Part shown: positions 1 through 6,239 of the stretch, one piece after another
Numbering within the stretch: the stretch's first letter is position 1
Layout of the letters: every line of letters starts with the position of its first letter
NCBI GenBank assembly: GCA_031367195.1
Contig: JANLPL010000001.1
Coordinates: 1 to 34,215, forward strand
Origin: Roseiarcus sp031367195
Lineage (GTDB): Bacteria > Pseudomonadota > Alphaproteobacteria > Rhizobiales > Beijerinckiaceae
Length of the DNA stretch: 34,215 nt
Direction of reading: 5' to 3'
Notes under the pieces: generated by a model
Told to the model about the DNA's origin: nothing
The model's database searches: none
The model's input: only the letters and a program-made list of their open reading frames with translations
Made by a program: the position numbers and the translations under genes

Positions 1-137
1 GCGTTCCCGCGCGTTCAATTTCACCACGTACTTCTTGACCCCCGCGCCCGTCCCTGCCACGAATCATCTCCGTCCTCGCCCCAGCGGCGCAGCCACAGTG
101 ATTCAGAGATGCTCCTAAGTTTCAAGGACGCGAACGA

Positions 138-1121
138 CTAGTAGGTCAACGTTATGACGACGGTGTCGGCATAACCGCCCTGCTGCGGCGTGGTTTGCGG
201 CGGAACGCGGCCATATACGGTCAGCGTCTGCGCCGCCCCCGTGCCCACGCCGCTCATCGTGTCCGCATTCGCAGCCGGCGGCGGCGTATTGCCCCAGTTC
301 ACCGAGCGCGCGGGGTTCTGATAGAGTCCGTAGCCCACCGCTCCGCCGGATCCGGTCATCGAGCGATTGCTCGTCGTCGCGCCCGGTCCCACACCGGCCC
401 CGAGCGCGACGGTGTACGGCGTGGTGTTGGTGCAGGTTATCGTCAGCGCGGCCGTGGCGTCGACATTGGCGCTCAGCACGCTCACCGAGCCAAAGCTCAT
501 ATTGTTCGAGGCGATCGCACAACTGGCGAGAACGGTGACGCTCACCGTGAAGGTCGCCGCGAGGCCCGTGTAGAATGGGTTCGGACCGCAGATGACGGGC
601 GGAAAGGTTGTGTTCCAGGTGTCAAAATCGATGAAGCTTTGCGCGGCGCTGGTGTAACTGTCGGTATAAGTTCCCGGCGCAATGCCGGCGGCGGCGGATA
701 GGATCTTCGCGTAAGTTGTCGTGGTGGTGAATCCGCCGTTTTTCGTGGAATAGGGGATATAGAAAATGTCCGAGCCGGGATAGGCGTAGGGCGTGGTCAT
801 GGCGGCATTGGAATAGAGATTGTACGAGATCGAATAAGTCCCGTTCGTCATCGTCCGGTTGGTCTGGCTGACGCTGTTCGAACCGGCGCCGATCGCGTTG
901 CAGGTCGCGAGATTGCCCGCGGTCGCCCAGCCGCCCGTACAACCTTCAAAGAGCGAGCCCGAACTGGTGGCCCCGGAAAGAGCGCCGATTCCAAGAGAAC
1001 CAAAGGAAATATTGGAAGCGTTGGCGACGCAAGTCGTCGCGCCTCGACCCTCGTGTGCGCTGAATAAAATCGAGAGCGCCGCGAACGCCGCTGCTCTTCG
1101 CGTGATCCAACCCCGCGCCAA
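138..1121 (-). CDS. Two-domain spore coat U (SCPU) protein, probable Csu-type pilus tip subunit
   Basis: Secreted pilus protein of 327 residues. A short basic N-terminus (RR near residue 8) and a hydrophobic stretch form a signal peptide ending near residue 27. Two SCPU-type domains follow, each opening with a cysteine-containing strand and an N-x-S/M-FGS motif (about residues 30–195 and 200–327). The protein ends in VVITLTY, almost identical to the ends of the two neighbouring pilins. Length and two-domain build match the tip adhesin class (CsuE) of archaic chaperone-usher pili, whereas single-domain subunits are about 150 residues. The start is TTG at 1119–1121, with a GAGGGG Shine-Dalgarno about 7 bases upstream; no in-frame ATG precedes the signal peptide. 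It is the last gene of the leftward pilin group. The tip role is inferred from architecture and position. Confidence 0.85.
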   Translation of the reverse strand: MARGWITRRAAAFAALSILFSAHEGRGATTCVANASNISFGSLGIGALSGATSSGSLFEGCTGGWATAGNLATCNAIGAGSNSVSQTNRTMTNGTYSISYNLYSNAAMTTPYAYPGSDIFYIPYSTKNGGFTTTTTYAKILSAAAGIAPGTYTDSYTSAAQSFIDFDTWNTTFPPVICGPNPFYTGLAATFTVSVTVLASCAIASNNMSFGSVSVLSANVDATAALTITCTNTTPYTVALGAGVGPGATTSNRSMTGSGGAVGYGLYQNPARSVNWGNTPPPAANADTMSGVGTGAAQTLTVYGRVPPQTTPQQGGYADTVVITLTY

Positions 1122-1251
1122 CCCGCGCCCCTCGACCTTCGCCCCATCAAATCGGGGGCGATTCTGCCTAGCTTACAAGCTCTTGCGGATTTCGCAAAGC
1201 GGGGAGTCTTGGCTGCGTCGGACGTGTCTCTGCGCCGGCGCGCGCCAATGA

Positions 1252-1271
1252 GGCGGGCCGCTGGGCCCGCC
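1252..1271. terminator. GC-rich hairpin between SCPU genes
   Basis: Perfect 8 bp inverted repeat (GGCGGGCC / GGCCCGCC) with a 4-base loop (GCTG). It lies 36 bases past the stop of the leftward SCPU gene that ends at 1308. There is no clear U-run on the minus strand, so it could be an attenuator or an mRNA 3'-end stabiliser that sets pilin against tip-subunit levels, rather than a full intrinsic terminator. Confidence 0.45.
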
Positions 1272-1307
1272 GTTGTTTGTCGCGCGAAAGTGGGGATTGG
1301 GCTGGGT

Positions 1308-1772
1308 TCAATAGGTGAGCGTCAAAACCACCGCGTCAGTGTAGGCATCAACCGCGGGAAGCGTTCCCTGCGCCGGTATCGTCGCCGTGATCTGCGCGGT
1401 CTGCGCGACGCCGGTGAAAGCCGCCACCGCCGGTACGCTCAGGCTATAGGGCAGAAAGCCGCCGAGCGCGCCCTTCATGCGATTGCCGCTGATGAAGTTC
1501 TGGCCCTGGCCCGCGGCAAGCGAAGGCGTGGTTGTCGTGGCGCCGCAGGTGTAGGTGAACAGGCCGCCCATCGCGGCCGTCGACGTCAGCGCCGACGAGA
1601 GAGTCGTGGCCGGCACCGAACCAAAGTTGATGTCGGTCACCGCGACGTTGCAAGCGGCCGTCACCGCAATGCTGACATTCATGTTCGCCGTCGACTGGGC
1701 GGCGAAAGCGACCGCGGGCGCGGCCAACGCGACGGCCAGCACGAGGCAGCCGCGAACAAAGACGATACGCAT
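1308..1772 (-). CDS. SCPU-domain pilin subunit (CsuA/B-like)
   Basis: Single-domain secreted pilus subunit, 154 residues from the chosen ATG at 1770–1772. That start has a GGGGAG Shine-Dalgarno 9 bases upstream and puts a clean signal peptide (MRIVFVRG, then an Ala/Val/Leu stretch to about residue 22) at the N-terminus. A longer frame begins 12 codons earlier but would bury the signal peptide. The mature part has the SCPU pattern: alternating strands, a conserved Cys near the start (TAACNVAV), the DINFGSVPA motif, a second Cys in FTYTCG, and the C-terminal VVLTLTY. It is closely similar to the next gene at 1898–2368 over its whole length, especially TAQITATIPAQ, so the two are tandem duplicates. 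Likely a rod subunit donated by the chaperone to the usher encoded on the opposite strand. Confidence 0.88.
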   Translation of the reverse strand: MRIVFVRGCLVLAVALAAPAVAFAAQSTANMNVSIAVTAACNVAVTDINFGSVPATTLSSALTSTAAMGGLFTYTCGATTTTPSLAAGQGQNFISGNRMKGALGGFLPYSLSVPAVAAFTGVAQTAQITATIPAQGTLPAVDAYTDAVVLTLTY

Positions 1773-1897
1773 GAACCCGAACTCCCCAAAACACAACACG
1801 CCGGCCACGACAGGGGCGGCGCAGTGACAGCGGCCCGGGCTCAGCGCCTGTTAAGGTAAAGCGTTCGGATTTCCGTAGGGTTAATGTTGGCTCGGCG

Positions 1898-2368
1898 TCA
1901 GTAAGTGAGCGTCAGGACGACCGTGTCCGTATAGGTGTCCACCGTAGGCAGGATGGCTTGCGCCGGGATCGTCGCGGTGATCTGCGCGGTCTGCGCGCTG
2001 CCCGTGAAGGTGGCGACCGAAGGCAGGTTCAGCGAATAGGGGATGAACGTTCCGTTGGTCGCGCCCCTCATCCGATTGGTGGAGACGAGGAAATTGTTGC
2101 CCTGCCCGGCTGTCAGCGCCGGCGTGATGGACCCGGGCGAACAGGTGTAGGTGAACAGGCCTCCCATCGCCGCCGTCGATGTTTGCGCGGAGGTCAAATT
2201 CGTCGCCGGCAACGGACCGAAATTGATGTTGGTGACGGAGATGTTGCATCCCGCGGTAATCTGGATGCTCACGTTCATGTTGGTGGTGCTGGTCGTGGCG
2301 TGGGCGATCGAAGCGACAAGCGACGGCGCCGCAGCAGCCAGGAACGCCAAGATAATCCTAGTGCGCAT
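1898..2368 (-). CDS. SCPU-domain pilin subunit (CsuA/B-like)
   Basis: Secreted pilus subunit of 156 residues, first gene of the leftward pilin group. The signal peptide (MRTRIILAFLAAAAPSLVAS...) is followed by the SCPU domain with Cys pairs (TAGCNISV and FTYTCS), the NINFGPLPA motif and the C-terminal VVLTLTY. It matches the neighbouring pilin at most positions. The ATG at 2366–2368 is the only start that gives a complete signal peptide; the Shine-Dalgarno (AGGGAAGA) is somewhat far from it. The 226 bases to the divergent chaperone start must hold the promoters of both arms. It probably contributes to the major pilin pool; which of the two pilins dominates cannot be read from sequence. Confidence 0.88.
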   Translation of the reverse strand: MRTRIILAFLAAAAPSLVASIAHATTSTTNMNVSIQITAGCNISVTNINFGPLPATNLTSAQTSTAAMGGLFTYTCSPGSITPALTAGQGNNFLVSTNRMRGATNGTFIPYSLNLPSVATFTGSAQTAQITATIPAQAILPTVDTYTDTVVLTLTY

Positions 2369-2496
2369 GGAGGCTCATCTTCCCTGATTCCGCCCGGCGC
2401 GACGTCGCCGGCTCCGGCTCTTTTTTCGCTCCTTATGGTTGACGCGAGGTTAAATGCCGCAAAGTTCGTGCGGAATCCTGCGGCAGCCGCGCAAAA

Positions 2497-2511
2497 TTAA
2501 CGGCTTGTTAA
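2497..2511. promoter_or_regulatory. CtrA-type box in the pilus divergent promoter region
   Basis: The sequence TTAA CGGCTTG TTAA is an exact match to the TTAA-N7-TTAA consensus of the alphaproteobacterial cell-cycle regulator CtrA. It sits 84 bases before the chaperone ATG and 129 bases before the leftward pilin start. Two further TTAA half-sites lie at 2514–2517 and 2532–2535. It suggests cell-cycle control of pilus production; binding is inferred, not shown. Confidence 0.55.
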
Positions 2512-2594
2512 GATTAACTTCATACGTCTCGTTAAGGAATTTGAGCCTCCCGCGGTCTGACCCCGCGATTCGTGACGCAAGAAGGATTTCGAAT

Positions 2595-3338
2595 ATGAAA
2601 GCGGCGCGGTTTCGGCGCGGACTTGCCGGCGCGCTTGCGGTGCTGGTCCTTCTCGCAGGCTCCGCGGCGCGCGCCGGCTCCGTACTGGAGATCGCTCCCG
2701 TCCTGATCGACGTGCAGGCGCCGAATGCGGCGGCGACCCTCAGCATCAAGAATGACGACGGGCGGCCAACCACGATTCAGGTCCGCCTGTTTCGCTGGCG
2801 GCAGGCCGGGGGCGAGGAGAGCTACGCCCCTACGCAGGATGTGGTCGCCAGCCCGCCCATCGCCTCTGTAATGCCGGGCGCGACGCTGACGATCCGCGTC
2901 ATCCGCGCCGCGCAAGCGCCGGTCGAGGCCGAAGAATCCTATCGGCTCGTGCTCGATCAGTTGCCCGAGGCGGATCGCAGCGGCCGCGCGAAAGTCTCCA
3001 TGTTGCTGCGGCAGGTGCTGCCGGTGTTTTTCTCGCGCGGCGACCGTTCGCCCCCCGAGGTGAGTTGGAGCATCGCGTCGGGGCCAAAAGGCTACGTCTT
3101 GCAGGCGCATAACGCCGGCGATCAGCGCTTGCGGATCGGGCAGGTGACGTTGAGCGGCGAGGGCGTCGGGCGCGTTAAACTCGGGGGAGGATTGCTGGGA
3201 TACGTGCTGGGCCACGCCGACATGAGCTGGACGATCGGCAAGGTGAAAGCTTTCCGCCCCGGCTCCACGCTTGCTGTACAGGGCGAGAGCGATCACGGAG
3301 CCTTCCATGCGACGGCCCGCGTCACGTCGCCGCGATAG
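2595..3338 (+). CDS. Periplasmic pilus chaperone (PapD/CsuC-like)
   Basis: Chaperone of a chaperone-usher pilus, 247 residues from ATG 2595, which has GAAGGA 8 bases upstream. A frame extension of 47 codons upstream has no signal peptide and is rejected. The signal peptide is MKAARFRRGLAG... ending ARAG near residue 26. The first Ig-like domain has the family's opening strand (VLEIAPVLIDVQAP) and the strand before the subunit-binding site (TLSIKNDDGRPTTIQVRLFRW). The SYRLVLDQLP segment is the conserved G1-strand motif that donates to pilin grooves, and RQVLPVFFS lies at the interdomain hinge. It works in the periplasm, capping SCPU subunits before the usher. It overlaps the usher gene by 32 bases, so the two are co-transcribed and probably translationally coupled. 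Confidence 0.9.
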   Translation: MKAARFRRGLAGALAVLVLLAGSAARAGSVLEIAPVLIDVQAPNAAATLSIKNDDGRPTTIQVRLFRWRQAGGEESYAPTQDVVASPPIASVMPGATLTIRVIRAAQAPVEAEESYRLVLDQLPEADRSGRAKVSMLLRQVLPVFFSRGDRSPPEVSWSIASGPKGYVLQAHNAGDQRLRIGQVTLSGEGVGRVKLGGGLLGYVLGHADMSWTIGKVKAFRPGSTLAVQGESDHGAFHATARVTSPR

Positions 3339-5799
3339 CGGCCGCCGCCGGGCCTTCGCAATACTCCTGCTTGCGTTTCTGGGCGCAGCCGACGCGCGCG
3401 CCGACAACGCCCTGATCCCCGACGCGCCCGAACAACTCGGCCTGCGCGGCAGCGTCGATGGCGCTCTGCAATTGCAGGTCTTCATCAACGGCCGCGACAG
3501 CAAGCAGATCGTGGCGTTCGTGCGCGACGCCTCGGGACGGTTTCTCGCCCAGCGCAGCGAACTTGCCGCGGCCGGCCTGAAGACGGGTCTGGGTCGCGCG
3601 GATGCGATGCTCGCGCTCGATTCCCTCTCTGGCCTCTCCTACCATTACGACCAGGACGCACAGACCCTCGCCCTAACTGTCCCGACGAATATGGTGGCGC
3701 CCAGGATATATTCCGCCGCTCCGCTGACTCCCGCCTCGGGCAAAGCCACATCGAACTGGGGCGCCGCGGTCAACTATGATCTGTTCGCCAGCACCGCCTC
3801 CTGGTGGCCCGGCGAAAGATTGGGGTTCGGATCGGGCTCGCTCACTTTCGACGCGCGCGCGTTTTCGCCGCTCGGCGTCTTCAACCAATCCGCCATCCTG
3901 GGCTCTACCGCTTTCACATCGCAAACGGCGTTGCGTCTGGACACGACCTGGCGCTACGACGATGAAGATCGCGGCCTGACCTATCGCGCCGGCGACGTCA
4001 TCAACGCGGGCCTGCCCTGGACCCGGCCGGTGCGGCTCGGCGGCGTGCAGGTTCAGCATGGTCTGGGGCTTCGCCCCGATCTCATACTGGGGCCGTCCGC
4101 CACTGTGTCAGGAAGCGCCGCCGTCCCGTCGAGCGCCGATGTGTTCGTCAACAATTTCCGGATTTTCTCGCAGCCCGTCGACTCAGGTCCGTTCCGGATT
4201 GAAAACCTTCCCGCGATCGACGGCGCGGGCTCTGCGACGCTGGTGCTGCGCGACGTCACGGGCAAGGAGTCGAGGCAGGCGGTTCCTTTCTTCGTCTCGT
4301 CGCGTTTACTGGCGCCGGGCGCAATCGACTATTCCGCCGAAGCCGGCTACGCCCGGCTCTATTACGGCGTATCCTCGTTCGACTACGACCCGCATCTCCT
4401 GGGCAGCGCTTCGCTCCGAGGCGGCCTCACCGATTGGGCGACGCTGGAGGCCCATGCCGAAGGCGGTCACGGCCTTTTCAACGGCGGCGTCGGCGCTACG
4501 CTCGCGGTGATGCAACGGGCAGTCGTCGACGCTTCGCTCGCAAGCAGCAGCTATAAAGGAAAATGGGGCGGACAAGTCGGCTTCGGGGCATCGACCAACG
4601 TCCTGGGCGCCACGCTCGATGTTTCGACCCAGCGCACGCTTGGCCCCTACACCGATCTGGCCGAAGTGACGGCGCCACCGGGCGTTTCGTCGTCGATCCT
4701 GTCGAGCTATCTGTTCGGAGGCGCTGCGAATCCGCTGTTCTCGCCGCTGCTGCTGTCAACCTCGTTGGCGCCGCCGCGCGCGCTGGACCGCATTTCGCTG
4801 ACCTTTCCCCACGCGCTTCAAATCGCGTCGGCGAATTTCTCCCTCGTCAACCAGGTCGATGGCGACGGAGCGGTCTCGCGCATCGCCAGCGTCGGCCTGA
4901 CGCGCAACTTCAAGGGCGGCCTCTCGGCTTTCGCGACCACGTTCGCCGATTTCGCTCACAGGCGCGACTATGGCGTGTTGGCCGGCCTGTCCTACACGTT
5001 CGGCGGCGGAATATCCGTCTCGACGCAATCGATGTTGCAGGGACGCGCCTTCTCGCAAGCCACGGAGATCTACAAGTCGGCGGGTCAGGATGTCGGAGAT
5101 TACGGCGGCTCCGTTAGCGATCAGGAAGGCGCCAACCGATATCTCAGGGCGACGGCGGACTATCAAAGCGCCGTTGGCCGAGCCTCCGTTGTGGCGGCGC
5201 AATATGGCTCCGGCGCCAGGTCGGCCGCCGCCGCGTCCGGCGAATTCTCCGGCTCTTTCGCCACGCTCGGCGGCGGATTTGGCTTCGCGCCGCGGATCCC
5301 GGACGCCTTCACGATGGTTGACGCGGGCGCGCCTGGCGTGACGGTGCTCGAAGACAACCGCGTCGTCGGCAAGACGAACGCGTCCGGCCGCCTGATGGTC
5401 ACGGGCCTGCGTGGTTTTCAAGACAACAAGATCGGCATCGACGCCACGACCCTGCCGCTCGAAGCGCAAGCCTCAGCGACGGAGCTGGCCGTACGACCGC
5501 GCGCGCAAAGCGGCGTGGTCGCCGATTTCAAGGTGAGGACGGACGCACGCGACGCTCAGATCAAGTTGATCGACGAGGCGGGCAAACCGATTCCCGTGGG
5601 CGCGCAGGTCGCGCGTGGGGGCGCCGGCCCCGCGATTGTGGGCTATGACGGCATCGCCTATCTCGGCGACTTGAGCCCCCACAACGTAGTGACAGTGCGC
5701 GCAAGCGGCCAAGCCTGCCTGGCGACATTCGATTTTGCGCCAACCCGCCACGCGGCGCGGCCGACGATTGGACCCATCGTGTGCAAGAGCCAGCGCTGA
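3307..5799 (+). CDS. Outer-membrane pilus usher (FimD/CsuD-like)
   Basis: Usher pore that assembles and secretes pilus subunits, 830 residues from ATG 3307, which has GGAG 6 bases upstream. The frame also opens at a TTG at 3271, but that overlaps the chaperone further and would put 12 residues before the signal peptide. The signal peptide (basic MRRPASRRR then AILLLAFLGAADARA) ends near residue 32. Then come an N-terminal periplasmic domain, a long beta-barrel region rich in alternating aromatic/Gly strands, the plug-type segment around VFVNNFRIFSQPVDSGPFRIENLP, and C-terminal periplasmic domains (APGVTVLEDNRVVGKTNASGRLMV). Length is typical for ushers. Its partner subunits are on the opposite strand, which differs from the single csuABCDE operon of Acinetobacter. 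Confidence 0.92.
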   Translation: MRRPASRRRDSGRRRAFAILLLAFLGAADARADNALIPDAPEQLGLRGSVDGALQLQVFINGRDSKQIVAFVRDASGRFLAQRSELAAAGLKTGLGRADAMLALDSLSGLSYHYDQDAQTLALTVPTNMVAPRIYSAAPLTPASGKATSNWGAAVNYDLFASTASWWPGERLGFGSGSLTFDARAFSPLGVFNQSAILGSTAFTSQTALRLDTTWRYDDEDRGLTYRAGDVINAGLPWTRPVRLGGVQVQHGLGLRPDLILGPSATVSGSAAVPSSADVFVNNFRIFSQPVDSGPFRIENLPAIDGAGSATLVLRDVTGKESRQAVPFFVSSRLLAPGAIDYSAEAGYARLYYGVSSFDYDPHLLGSASLRGGLTDWATLEAHAEGGHGLFNGGVGATLAVMQRAVVDASLASSSYKGKWGGQVGFGASTNVLGATLDVSTQRTLGPYTDLAEVTAPPGVSSSILSSYLFGGAANPLFSPLLLSTSLAPPRALDRISLTFPHALQIASANFSLVNQVDGDGAVSRIASVGLTRNFKGGLSAFATTFADFAHRRDYGVLAGLSYTFGGGISVSTQSMLQGRAFSQATEIYKSAGQDVGDYGGSVSDQEGANRYLRATADYQSAVGRASVVAAQYGSGARSAAAASGEFSGSFATLGGGFGFAPRIPDAFTMVDAGAPGVTVLEDNRVVGKTNASGRLMVTGLRGFQDNKIGIDATTLPLEAQASATELAVRPRAQSGVVADFKVRTDARDAQIKLIDEAGKPIPVGAQVARGGAGPAIVGYDGIAYLGDLSPHNVVTVRASGQACLATFDFAPTRHAARPTIGPIVCKSQR

Positions 5800-6239
5800 G
5801 CGACATCGTCGAAGCCGCGCAAATCGCCGAACATGGGGCGTTTCTGAACCAGCGGAGTCGCAATCCATCCCTTTTGCCTCGGCTTTGCCAACCGTCGCTG
5901 GTCTCCCGATCCGCCTTGTCCTGGGTCGGCTCCGTCCTGGCCACGTCGCTTAGCTCTATTGCTCAATGTCGGAAATTGCTCCATTGTCGTTGACGTTGTG
6001 GACGCAGGCGTGAGAATGAAATGCGACTTCACAGGTCCGGGAAATCTTGGACGAAATCCCGCGGGAAACTTGGCGCGCGAAGACCCTCAGGTCACGGTGA
6101 CGGAGACTGGCCCGGCCGCAGCCGCCTGCGTAGCGGGGCCATTTCGGCGCCCGCCGCCCTAGCCGTCGCCGGAGAAAGTGCTGGCGGACGCGCCCGCCTT
6201 TCCCGCTGAACGCTGACACTTGACGCGAGATCACAGTCA
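5800..6239. other. 440-base stretch without a convincing gene; leader of the demethylase operon
   Basis: Short frames here (60–130 codons on both strands) have no recognisable domain, no Shine-Dalgarno and no family similarity, so I call none. The region must hold the usher terminator and the promoter/leader of the downstream amine demethylase operon. Parts between 6047 and 6105 recall pieces of the glycine riboswitch core (TTGGACGAA, CTCAGGT, GACGGAG), but the CCGAAGG/GCAA core and the P3 stem are not evident. Confidence 0.5.

Noticed and set aside
1..137. Coding sequence at the left edge
   Set aside because: The first 137 bases contain no frame with supporting motifs; they may be the downstream region of the leftward SCPU gene or the end of a gene outside the window.
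5658..6032. Possible gene remnants between the usher and the demethylase operon
   Set aside because: Several 60–130 codon frames exist on both strands, but none has a ribosome binding site, a recognisable domain or coding-like composition.
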